Shown here one piece after another: positions 1 to 4,963 of a stretch of 7,435 bases of DNA; positions within the stretch are counted from its first letter, which is position 1, and each line of letters opens with the position of its first letter. Both the position numbers and the translations under genes were made by a program. The DNA comes from Desulfobacteraceae bacterium (lineage in GTDB: Bacteria > Desulfobacterota > Desulfobacteria > Desulfobacterales > SG8-13). The notes beneath the pieces are model-generated. The model was not told where the DNA came from. It did no database searches and saw only the letters and a list, made by a program, of their open reading frames with translations. The DNA is taken from positions 1-7,435 of the forward strand of contig JARFQH010000109.1 in NCBI GenBank assembly GCA_029287875.1, read 5' to 3'.

Positions 1-145
1 CCCAATTCAGAGATAGATTACCCACGCGTTACTCACCCGTACGCCACTTTACTAGCTCCAGCAAGCTGAAGCGTTCTCGTGCGACTTGCATGTGTTAAGC
101 ACGCCGCCAGCGTTCATTCTGAGCCAGGATCAAACTCTCCAGTTA
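1..145 (-). rRNA. rrs: 16S ribosomal RNA, 5' end only
   Basis: Read on the minus strand, the segment contains the universal bacterial 16S start: the complement of AGAGTTTGATCCTGGCTCAG lies at 119-138, followed by the conserved GAACGCTGGCGGCGTGC and ACATGCAAGTCG, and then GGGTGAGTAACGCGTGGGTAA, with a variable helix (V1) between. By alignment to E. coli numbering, where AGAGTTTG starts at nucleotide 8, the mature 5' end falls near 145. The rest of the gene runs off the low-coordinate edge. The sequence around V1 looks deltaproteobacterial (Desulfobacterota), but 145 nt is too little to name a genus. The gene lies downstream of tyrS on the same strand and has its own promoter region. Confidence 0.98.
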
Positions 146-174
146 AAATATACTGTCACCGACACCGTAATGCC

Positions 175-195
175 GGTAACAAATTGACTGTTACC
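175..195 (-). other. Small hairpin in the 16S leader
   Basis: GGTAAC at 175-180 and GTTACC at 190-195 are perfect inverted repeats around a 9-nt loop. It lies between boxA and the mature 16S end and may take part in leader folding or in the RNase III processing stem, whose other arm would be 3' of 16S, outside the window. Confidence 0.4.
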
Positions 196-222
196 CGACT
201 CGGGTTTTCCGTCACTATTTAG

Positions 223-235
223 TTTTCAAAGATCA
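223..235 (-). promoter_or_regulatory. rRNA leader boxA-like antitermination signal
   Basis: The minus strand reads TGATCTTTGAAAA, close to the boxA core found in bacterial rRNA leaders (E. coli TGCTCTTTAACA; many other bacteria TGTTCTTTGAAAA). It lies about 80 nt before the 16S start, inside the transcribed leader. In known systems boxA in the RNA binds NusB/S10 and lets RNA polymerase pass Rho-dependent termination sites in the untranslated rRNA operon. The assignment is by motif and position. Confidence 0.75.
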
Positions 236-239
236 AGTC

Positions 240-258
240 GTCGCCTTCGAGAAGCGAC
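240..258 (-). promoter_or_regulatory. rRNA leader hairpin, boxB-like
   Basis: The minus strand GTCGCTTCTCGAAGGCGAC folds into a small hairpin: GTCG pairs with CGAC and CTT with AAG, with one bulged base and a tetraloop-sized loop. It comes just after the second promoter and a few bases before boxA, the same boxB-then-boxA order seen in E. coli rrn leaders. The role in antitermination is inferred from order and position only. Confidence 0.5.
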
Positions 259-283
259 TGTTTCAGTCTTAGGGAAAGTTTGC

Positions 284-312
284 TTTATAAATTTTTTCTA
301 AACCGATGTCAA
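284..312 (-). promoter_or_regulatory. rRNA promoter P2 (sigma70-type)
   Basis: The minus strand has TTGACA (312-307), a 17-bp spacer, and TATAAA (289-284): a perfect -35 and a 5/6 match at -10. Transcription would start near 277, giving a leader of about 130 nt to the 16S gene that includes the boxB-like hairpin and boxA. This is the best-matching promoter in the window and lies about 100 bp downstream of P1, much like the P1/P2 pairs of E. coli rrn operons. Confidence 0.85.
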
Positions 313-385
313 GCAAAAACTTAATGCAGGGGGCGTTTTCGCAAGATAATTTTTTCTTTCCGGTCCCCTCTTGAAGGGTGCGCGG

Positions 386-444
386 AAACTACACCCTAAC
401 CCACAGCCTGTCAACAATAAAAATATGTATAATTAAAAAAAAAT
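386..444 (-). promoter_or_regulatory. rRNA promoter P1 with A/T-rich UP-like element
   Basis: The minus strand has a perfect -35 TTGACA (414-409), a 17-bp spacer and TAGTTT (391-386) as a weaker -10, with a start near 379. Directly upstream of the -35, positions 415-444 are almost pure A/T with a run of nine T (443-435). In rRNA promoters such a tract at -40 to -60 acts as an UP element bound by the alpha subunit of RNA polymerase. The weak -10 lowers certainty, but spacing and context fit. Confidence 0.65.
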
Positions 445-461
445 CAAGTGCGTATTCTCAA

Positions 462-519
462 CCGGTGTGTCGCTGTCGTGCAGCCGGCCGCCGGCTGTAG
501 GCTGGCCCGAGAACACCGG
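462..519 (-). terminator. Candidate tyrS terminator (branched stem)
   Basis: After the tyrS stop codon an outer 7-bp stem, CCGGTGT (519-513 on the minus strand) with ACACCGG (468-462), encloses a GC-rich hairpin with a 7-bp stem and 3-nt loop (481-497). A run of nine U follows only about 18 nt later (443-435), so this is not a textbook intrinsic terminator. It may end tyrS transcripts, or simply insulate tyrS from the rRNA promoters. The same T-run also serves as the A/T tract upstream of P1. Confidence 0.35.
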
Positions 520-539
520 ACATCTGCTAACCCTTGCCT

Positions 540-1865
540 TCAGTTTGGACGGACCTTAAGTCTGCAGTAACGCTTCTTGCCGGACCTGAGAACCAGCATT
601 TGGTGTTCATCCAAGTCCCTGTCGGTAATCGCCCGATCAAAGACATCGATTCGATCGGCGTTCAGGTAGGCGCCGCCCTGCTCGATCAGGCGGCGTGCCG
701 CAGCGCCTGAGGCGGTCAAGCCGACACGTTGAAAAAGTTTAAACGCCGGAATGCCGTCGCGAAGCTCTCGTGCGTCGACGTATGCATCGGCTTCCTGCGT
801 CGTGACGGCAGTCCTCTCATTGCCCCCTACATCCGATATCGGAAAATTATCAGCGTGAATCCGGCTGCTGGGCAAAATCGTCCCCGGCACTTCACGCACA
901 CCGAAATTGGTGATACTTTTGCGGTAAGCTTGAGCAGCCTCTTCAGGGCCATGAGCCAGGGCCGTGGTTTCAAACGCCAAAACGGTTTTGGCGTTGTTCA
1001 AGTCGGCGCCATCCAGACGAGCCGCTTCGTGGACTTCCGCCATGGGCAAAAACGTAAAAAGGGACAGAAATCGTTGCACATCCCGGTCATCGGTATTGAT
1101 CCAGTACTGATAGTACTCGTAGGGCGATGTCCTGCCGGCATCAAGCCAGACAGCTCCGGCCGCGGTTTTTCCCATTTTGGCCCCGCCGCTGGTGGTGATG
1201 AGTGGAAAAGTGATACCGAAGGCCGTCTCCTGTCGGACCCGTCGAATCAATTCGATGCCGGCGACGATGTTGCCCCATTGGTCACTGCCGCCCATTTGAA
1301 GTTGACAGCCGCACCGGTCGAAGAGTTCCAGGAAATCATACGCCTGAAGCAGCATGTAGTTGAATTCGATGAAACTCAAGCCTTCATCCGAATCGAGACG
1401 CAAACGGTAACTTTCAGCCTTCAGCATCCGGTTAATGGAAAAGTGGCGCCCAATGTCCCGCAGAAAAGGAATGTATTCCAGTTTGGTAAGCCAGTCGGCA
1501 TTGTTGAGCATCAACGCCTGATCGTCTGCAAAATCGATAAATCGCGCCAACTGACTCTTTATTCCGGCCGCGTTTTCAACCACCAATTCCGGGGTCAGCA
1601 ACCGGCGCATCTCGGTCTTGCCGCTTGGATCACCCACAAGCCCTGTACCGCCGCCGATCAAGGCTATCGGACGGTGACCGTTTTGCTGCATGTGAGCCAA
1701 CGACATAATCGGCACCAGACTGCCGATATGCAGACTTGATGCCGTCGGATCGAAGCCGATATAACAGGTGACCGTTCCGTTTGACAGTAAATCGATGAGT
1801 TCCGTTTCATGGGTCGTTTGTTCGATGAATCCGCGCTCGCGCAAGACGTCGAGGACATTTGGCAA
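540..1865 (-). CDS. tyrS: Tyrosyl-tRNA synthetase (TyrRS, TyrS type)
   Basis: Charges tRNA-Tyr with tyrosine using ATP in the cytoplasm; class Ic synthetase, normally a homodimer. The 441-aa product is slightly longer than the usual ~420. Seen in order: Tyr35 and Asp39 (YIGFDP) of the tyrosine pocket; the HIGH-type motif HIGS at 46-49; FNYMLLQAYDF near 168-178 with Tyr170, Gln174 and Asp177; GSDQWGN at 193-199; the KMSKS-type motif KMGKT at 230-234; and a C-terminal S4-like RNA-binding domain from about residue 378. All catalytic signatures are intact. The start is TTG (1865-1863), chosen because a strong AAGGAG lies 6 nt upstream and the N-terminus MPNVLDVLRERG is typical. A candidate promoter (1988-2016) and a 7-bp repeat tract lie in its leader, so it may be transcribed apart from rny, which ends 250 nt upstream. 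I see no T-box. Confidence 0.98.
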   Translation of the reverse strand: MPNVLDVLRERGFIEQTTHETELIDLLSNGTVTCYIGFDPTASSLHIGSLVPIMSLAHMQQNGHRPIALIGGGTGLVGDPSGKTEMRRLLTPELVVENAAGIKSQLARFIDFADDQALMLNNADWLTKLEYIPFLRDIGRHFSINRMLKAESYRLRLDSDEGLSFIEFNYMLLQAYDFLELFDRCGCQLQMGGSDQWGNIVAGIELIRRVRQETAFGITFPLITTSGGAKMGKTAAGAVWLDAGRTSPYEYYQYWINTDDRDVQRFLSLFTFLPMAEVHEAARLDGADLNNAKTVLAFETTALAHGPEEAAQAYRKSITNFGVREVPGTILPSSRIHADNFPISDVGGNERTAVTTQEADAYVDARELRDGIPAFKLFQRVGLTASGAAARRLIEQGGAYLNADRIDVFDRAITDRDLDEHQMLVLRSGKKRYCRLKVRPN

Positions 1866-1871
1866 TTGTCG

Positions 1872-1877
1872 CTCCTT
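1872..1877 (-). promoter_or_regulatory. tyrS ribosome binding site (fixes a TTG start)
   Basis: The minus strand AAGGAG is followed by 6 nt and then TTG at 1865. No ATG or GTG in frame sits at a similar distance; the first internal Met is at residue 54, beyond the HIGS motif, so the TTG start is well supported. Confidence 0.85.
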
Positions 1878-1895
1878 TAGTCAGAAAATTGATAC

Positions 1896-1958
1896 TTGAA
1901 ACTTGAAACTCAGAATTTGAAACTGGAAACTTGAAACTCGAAACTCGAAACCTGCAAC
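1896..1958 (-). repeat. Heptanucleotide tandem repeat, nine units
   Basis: On the plus strand, 63 bp divide without gaps into nine 7-bp units: TTGAAAC, TTGAAAC, TCAGAAT, TTGAAAC, TGGAAAC, TTGAAAC, TCGAAAC, TCGAAAC, CTGCAAC. The consensus is TYGAAAC with scattered substitutions and no indels. The tract lies in the tyrS leader, between its candidate promoter and its ribosome binding site, so it would be transcribed as GUUUCRA repeats. Being 7 bp long, it shifts frame if copies are gained, and no gene crosses it here. It resembles the degenerate short heptad repeats known from cyanobacterial intergenic regions (STRRs); any function is unknown. Confidence 0.9.
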
Positions 1959-1987
1959 CGGAGCCCTCGGTAGGCACTTCCACCCCT

Positions 1988-2016
1988 ACTATAAGGTAAC
2001 ATCCTTTAACCGGCAA
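1988..2016 (-). promoter_or_regulatory. Candidate tyrS promoter
   Basis: The minus strand has TTGCCG (2016-2011), a 17-bp spacer and TATAGT (1993-1988): 4/6 and 5/6 matches to sigma70 consensus at ideal spacing. The start would be near 1981, giving a leader of about 115 nt that contains the heptad repeats. No convincing terminator follows rny, so readthrough from rny could also feed tyrS. Confidence 0.55.
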
Positions 2017-2040
2017 ACGGGCTAACGGGCTCAACCGGCT
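2016..2040. repeat. Short 8-bp direct repeats
   Basis: AACGGGCT occurs twice in tandem (2016-2023, 2024-2031) and is followed by the related AACCGGCT (2033-2040). The copies overlap the -35 side of the candidate tyrS promoter. They could be a protein-binding site or a degenerate microsatellite; nothing decides between these. Confidence 0.5.
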
Positions 2041-2115
2041 AAACTGTATTGATGTCAGCGCCTCCGCCCGGAAAAACCGGTTTCGAAAGATGGCTGAACG
2101 ATTGGCTCGGTCTTG

Positions 2116-3678
2116 CTATTTGTTGGCGTATTCCACTGCGCGGGTCTCTCGGATGACCATTACCTTTATTTGACCCGGAAATGTCAAGGATTCTTCGATT
2201 TTTTTAGCGATATCCCGGCAGAGCAAAGTTGAACTCTCATCGGATATCTTGTCACTTTCCACGATGACCCGCAGTTCTCGACCCGCCTGAATGGCATAGG
2301 TGTTGGCCACCCCCTTGAATGCGTTGGCAATGCCTTCGAGGTCTTCAAGACGCTTGATGTAGTTCTCGAGCATTTCCTTGCGCGCCCCGGGCCGCGCCCC
2401 CGATAAACCATCGGCAGCTTGCACCAGCACTGAATAAACCGAGTTGGGCGGCACGTCTTCATGGTGCGCAGAGATGGCATGCACCACCTTGGGTGATTCA
2501 TTGTATTTTTTCGCCAGCTTGGAACCAATAATGGCGTGCGGACCTTCGACTTCATGGTCAATGGCTTTACCGATATCGTGCAGCAGACCCATGCGGCGCG
2601 CCAGTTTCTGGTTCAGACCCAATTCCACCGCCATGATTCCGCAGAGAAACCCCACCTCCACCGAATGCTGCAAGACATTCTGGGCATAGCTGGTGCGGTA
2701 CTTCAAACGGCCGAGATATTTGACCAATTCATTGTGGATGCCATGGACACCCAAGTCGAAGGCTGCTTGTTCTCCAGCCTCTTTAATGGCCTGATCGACT
2801 TCCTGGCCGACTTTTTTGACCACGTCTTCTATACGGGCCGGGTGAATCCGCCCGTCTGAAATCAGCCGTGTCAGCGAGATACGCGCAATCTCTCTTCTGA
2901 CCGGGTTGAACCCCGAAAGGATGACGGCCTCGGGCGTGTCGTCAATAATGAGATCGATGCCGGTGGCCGCCTCCAGGGCTCGTATGTTGCGTCCCTCCCT
3001 GCCGATAATACGCCCTTTCATTTCATCGTTGGGCAACTGGACCACCGAAACCGTTCGTTCGGCCACGAAATCGCCCGCATAGCGCTGAATGGCTGTGGCG
3101 ATGATTTTCTTGGCCTTCTTATCGGCTTCCTCCCGGGTCTCGTTTTCAATCCGTTTAATCAGCTTGGCGCCTTCGTAGCGCGCCTCGTTTTCCATCGCCC
3201 GGATGAGCAGTTCCTTGGCTTGCTCGGCCGTCAGACCCGAAATTTTCTCGAGCTGCCGTTTTTGTTCTTCAATCAGTTCATGGAATTTTTTTTCATCCGT
3301 CTCGATGCGTTCGATGCGATGGGCGATGTCTTTTTCCGACCGCCCGATGTCATTTTCCCGTTTCTCGAGTTGTTCTGCTTTGCGGTCGATGTGTTCTTCT
3401 TTTTGAAGCAGCCTTTTTTCTCTGTTGCTCAGTTCAGCCCGGGTTTCCTTGGTTTCCGTATCGAAATCGCTTTTCATCTTGAAAAGCTTGTCTTTCACTT
3501 CCAGATCGGCTTCTTTGAGCAAGGTCTCCGAATGCCGGTGGGCCTCCTCGCGTATTTTTGCCGCCTCTCCCTCGGCATCTTTCATCTTGCGGGTCAGCAT
3601 CCTGCCTTTGACATAAAAGGCAACCCCGAAACCCGCGCCAAAACAAAAAACGCCGATCAAAACGTAAAGTGCGTCCAT
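2116..3678 (-). CDS. rny: Ribonuclease Y
   Basis: Membrane-anchored endoribonuclease that starts decay of many mRNAs, the functional counterpart of RNase E in bacteria that lack it. The 520 residues match the family length (~510-520) and show its full layout: an N-terminal membrane segment (about 4-23), a long charged coiled coil (about 30-190, rich in E, K and R), a KH RNA-binding domain with its GREG loop at 226-229, and an HD hydrolase domain with the metal-binding His367-Asp368 pair in LLHDIGKAIDHE, plus a conserved HHED at 405-408. The start is ATG with GAGGAG 7 nt upstream (3691-3686). It lies downstream of 6S RNA and upstream of tyrS on the same strand. I find no strong promoter in the 140 nt between the U-run at 3838 and the start, so transcription may come from the zapB promoter through the 6S region or from a promoter I do not recognise. 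Confidence 0.98.
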   Translation of the reverse strand: MDALYVLIGVFCFGAGFGVAFYVKGRMLTRKMKDAEGEAAKIREEAHRHSETLLKEADLEVKDKLFKMKSDFDTETKETRAELSNREKRLLQKEEHIDRKAEQLEKRENDIGRSEKDIAHRIERIETDEKKFHELIEEQKRQLEKISGLTAEQAKELLIRAMENEARYEGAKLIKRIENETREEADKKAKKIIATAIQRYAGDFVAERTVSVVQLPNDEMKGRIIGREGRNIRALEAATGIDLIIDDTPEAVILSGFNPVRREIARISLTRLISDGRIHPARIEDVVKKVGQEVDQAIKEAGEQAAFDLGVHGIHNELVKYLGRLKYRTSYAQNVLQHSVEVGFLCGIMAVELGLNQKLARRMGLLHDIGKAIDHEVEGPHAIIGSKLAKKYNESPKVVHAISAHHEDVPPNSVYSVLVQAADGLSGARPGARKEMLENYIKRLEDLEGIANAFKGVANTYAIQAGRELRVIVESDKISDESSTLLCRDIAKKIEESLTFPGQIKVMVIRETRAVEYANK

Positions 3679-3737
3679 GTATTTTCTCCTCGGAATTCAT
3701 ATCGAATGTCATTCAACGGCACCATTAAGTCGACAGC

Positions 3738-3765
3738 AACCATTCAACCAACGACCAACGACGCA
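3738..3765. repeat. Short degenerate heptad tract upstream of rny
   Basis: On the plus strand the sequence divides into AACCATT, CAACCAA, CGACCAA, CGACGCA, a 7-bp period with a core of CRACCAA. It is short (four imperfect units) but shares the period of the longer tract upstream of tyrS. It lies in the rny leader, 60-90 nt before the start codon. The repeat character is weak. Confidence 0.4.
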
Positions 3766-3832
3766 TTTGCGTGTTTGATCGAATCGGCAAACGATGACCT
3801 TTAAACCACAAAATTAAATTGGGAAGAGGAGG

Positions 3833-3901
3833 AAAAAAGGGGTGTCACTTCAGGAGCTAGAAAGATTCTCGCCTCCGGCAGTCCGTTTCGACTGACAGCC
3901 C
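3833..3901 (-). terminator. Structured RNA element ending in U6; likely terminator of unassigned RNA
   Basis: On the minus strand GGG-C-UGU (3901-3895) can pair with ACACCC (3845-3840), leaving one bulged C. This closes a three-way junction with two hairpins: CAGUC/GACUG around a 6-nt loop (3894-3879), and GGAG/CUCC with inner AGAA/UUCU (3876-3853). Six U follow the closing stem after a single C (3838-3833). This has the form of an intrinsic terminator with a branched stem, placed between 6S RNA and rny. It may end the zapBA-6S transcript, or be the 3' part of a separate small RNA or of an rny leader. I do not recognise an Rfam-type family. Pairings were found by eye, not by energy calculation. 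Confidence 0.45.
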
Positions 3902-3975
3902 TTCGGGGTAGCAACGCTTCTGCAAAGAGTCGCGATGGGTTTGACCCTAAAAGAGATGACGTCGAAGAAACCGGG
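3902..3975 (-). other. Unassigned spacer between 6S RNA and the U-run element
   Basis: No open frame of note and no recognised RNA family. On the minus strand it holds a small hairpin GGGU-CAA-ACCC (3947-3937), and CCC-CGAA-GGG at 3908-3899 that competes with the closing stem of the next element. Together with 3833-3901 it makes about 140 nt of GC-rich, hairpin-dense sequence that differs from the A/T-rich rny leader below 3830. It could be trailer from 6S processing or part of a second RNA. Confidence 0.4.
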
Positions 3976-3977
3976 TG

Positions 3978-4164
3978 AGGACCCCTGCCACTGTGCCGTG
4001 TTGGTAAGGTCTTTGAACCATTGGTTCAAAGTGGGCGCCATTTGGTTTCTTCAGGCTTTTCCGGTGCGACACCGGAATCTGCACACCGAAACCAGCGATA
4101 GCCCCCGGTGCATCGGTGTTGGGACAAAGAACATCTTCCAATCACGAACACGACAGGGGTCGAC
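3978..4164 (-). ncRNA. ssrS: 6S RNA
   Basis: Small RNA that mimics an open promoter and binds the sigma70 form of RNA polymerase, damping transcription when growth slows. The fold is clear on the minus strand. A closing stem pairs GACCCCTG (4161-4154) with CAGGGGTC (3987-3980); further pairing joins CGUG-A-UUGG-AAG (4146-4135) to CUU-A-CCAA-CACG (4008-3997). The terminal hairpin is TTCCGGTG/CACCGGAA with loop TCG (4077-4059). It is followed by AAGCCTGAAGAAACC, like E. coli AAGCCTTAAAACTG. The 3' arm carries CTTTGAACC-AAT-GGTTCAAAG (4031-4011), matching the E. coli CCTTGAACCAAGGGTTCAAGG hairpin. The stem-bounded length of 182 nt matches E. coli 6S (184), and the place behind zapA is the classic ssrS position. 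Ends are approximate. TCGACT-17 bp-CACCAT (4199-4171) lies where a dedicated promoter should be but is weak; processing from the zapBA transcript is the alternative. Confidence 0.93.
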
Positions 4165-4165
4165 A

Positions 4166-4284
4166 TCCAGATGGTGCGACTCACGTAAGGCGGAGTCGAG
4201 CCGGCGGGCTGGCAGGAAAACCTTTCTATCGAGCGCCACGAGAGGATCGTGGGAAGGCAAAAGATTTTTTAACGAATACGAATA
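4166..4284 (-). other. Hairpin-rich spacer between zapA and 6S RNA
   Basis: There is no gene here. The minus strand can form CCACGA/TCGTGG with a 5-nt loop (4252-4236) and CGACTC/GAGTCG with a 10-nt loop (4198-4177). Neither is followed by a U-run, so I do not call a terminator for zapA. The second hairpin overlaps the position expected for a 6S promoter. The stretch is most simply read as zapA 3' UTR and 6S precursor leader. Confidence 0.5.
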
Positions 4285-4620
4285 CTATGTACCTGTCTGC
4301 AGCCTGTAAGCCTCAGCTCTTTCAGGTTCGATAAAACAGCCATCGATTTTGCGGATCAATTCCGCCGAACGGTCCGATATTGTGTTGATGAAATTCGATC
4401 GATCTTTTTCCAGTTCCAAATACTCTTGGGCAATATTGAGCGCGGCAAGGATCATGATGGTCACATGATTCATTTTGGCAGATTTGTTGGGATAATAATC
4501 GGAAACCTTGGTTACTTCTCTAACCAGGAAATCGGCAACTTCTCTTGCCTGACTCAATTCCGATTGAGTTTTAAACGTGTACGGTTGCCCAAACAATTCT
4601 ATGGTAACGTGTTGTTCCAC
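4285..4620 (-). CDS. zapA: Cell division protein ZapA
   Basis: Small cytoplasmic protein that binds FtsZ, bundles its protofilaments and stabilises the Z-ring. The 111 residues match ZapA (about 100-110). The N-terminal globular part starts with the family signature VTIELFGQPYTFKT (5-18). The middle has the conserved ILAALNIAQEYLELEKD (57-73), which leads into the C-terminal dimerising coiled coil (about 60-95). The start is GTG (4620-4618), with AAGGG only at a loose 13-nt spacing; no better start is in frame, and homologues begin just before VTI. It lies 47 nt after zapB, almost certainly in one transcript, with 6S RNA next, as zapA-ssrS in E. coli. Confidence 0.93.
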   Translation of the reverse strand: MEQHVTIELFGQPYTFKTQSELSQAREVADFLVREVTKVSDYYPNKSAKMNHVTIMILAALNIAQEYLELEKDRSNFINTISDRSAELIRKIDGCFIEPERAEAYRLQTGT

Positions 4621-4667
4621 TAAAACGTCACTGCCCTTTCCGCACCTTTGACCCGCCCGACCAGCGT

Positions 4668-4907
4668 TTACTGATCCGTGAGATCACCTAATCTGGCCAG
4701 CAGGTTGTCAATTTTTGACCGAATCAAGGTCTTTTCCTCTTGGTAGCGTTGCTCCACGTCAGCCTTACTTTGAAGCTCCTCCTCTAATTTATCAATTTTG
4801 TTTGTGAGTTCCAGATTTTTGGCCTCACATGACTTGTAAACCTCGATCACTCGCTCGACTTTACGCTCGATTTCATCAAACTGTTTTATGATCTGTTCGT
4901 TGTCCAA
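4668..4907 (-). CDS. zapB: Small coiled-coil cell division protein, ZapB-like
   Basis: 79 residues, almost all charged alpha-helix with heptad spacing (LELTNKIDKLEEELQSK and flanks), no membrane segment and no catalytic motif. ZapB in E. coli is an 81-aa coiled-coil protein that works with ZapA at the Z-ring and helps tie it to the chromosome terminus. Identity here rests on length, coiled-coil character and the place directly before zapA; sequence similarity among such coiled coils is weak evidence by itself. The start is TTG (4907-4905) with GAGGTG 5 nt upstream. A strong promoter lies just before it, so this gene heads the zapB-zapA-ssrS unit. Confidence 0.75.
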   Translation of the reverse strand: MDNEQIIKQFDEIERKVERVIEVYKSCEAKNLELTNKIDKLEEELQSKADVEQRYQEEKTLIRSKIDNLLARLGDLTDQ

Positions 4908-4912
4908 TCTTT

Positions 4913-4918
4913 CACCTC
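4913..4918 (-). promoter_or_regulatory. zapB ribosome binding site (fixes a TTG start)
   Basis: The minus strand GAGGTG is followed by 5 nt and TTG at 4907. No ATG or GTG codon is available at the N-terminus in this frame, so the site decides the start. Confidence 0.75.
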
Positions 4919-4931
4919 AGCATTTTTATAA

Positions 4932-4961
4932 TTTATAATCCATCATAAAAGAAAAAGTCAA
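4932..4961 (-). promoter_or_regulatory. Promoter of the zapB-zapA-ssrS unit (sigma70-type)
   Basis: In the 56-nt gap between the glmU stop and zapB, the minus strand has TTGACT (4961-4956), 18 bp, and TATAAA (4937-4932); TTATAA one base earlier gives a 17-bp spacer. Both hexamers match consensus at 5/6. The start would be near 4925, leaving a leader of about 18 nt with the zapB ribosome binding site. The -35 nearly touches the glmU stop codon (4966-4964). Confidence 0.8.
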
Positions 4962-4963
4962 GG

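Noticed and set aside
729..1739. Long open frame of 336 codons on the plus strand
   Set aside because: Lies wholly antisense to tyrS, whose protein is recognisable end to end; the plus-strand product has no recognisable domain and no Shine-Dalgarno support.
1807..2034. 75-codon minus-strand frame with a repetitive FRVSSFKFPVSN-like peptide
   Set aside because: It is a translation of the heptad repeats plus the tyrS promoter and start region; the periodic peptide comes from the DNA repeat.
2068..2083. CCGG-AAAAA-CCGG and the palindrome AAACCGGTTT as a terminator for rny
   Set aside because: Only a 4-bp stem and no downstream U-run on the minus strand.
1866..2115. T-box leader for tyrS
   Set aside because: No T-box consensus and no specifier or antiterminator structure; the leader is taken up by the heptad repeats.
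3220..3804. Phe/Leu-rich 194-codon plus-strand frame, at first sight membrane-like
   Set aside because: It is the complement of the Glu/Lys-rich coiled coil of RNase Y, which reads as Phe/Leu/Ser-rich on the other strand.
3692..3830. rny promoter, for example GTGCCG-15 bp-TATGAA near the start codon
   Set aside because: Poor -35, short spacer and a leader of under 20 nt; no candidate stood out enough to annotate.
3841..3950. Possible c-di-GMP (GEMM) riboswitch, from GGGTCAAACCC and nearby motifs
   Set aside because: The conserved GEMM core and its tetraloop/receptor pairing are not present; the likeness is limited to a few bases.
3935..4309. 124-codon plus-strand frame and several 60-70-codon frames between zapA and rny
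   Set aside because: They overlap the 6S RNA, whose structure explains the sequence, and none has a plausible ribosome binding site or recognisable protein.
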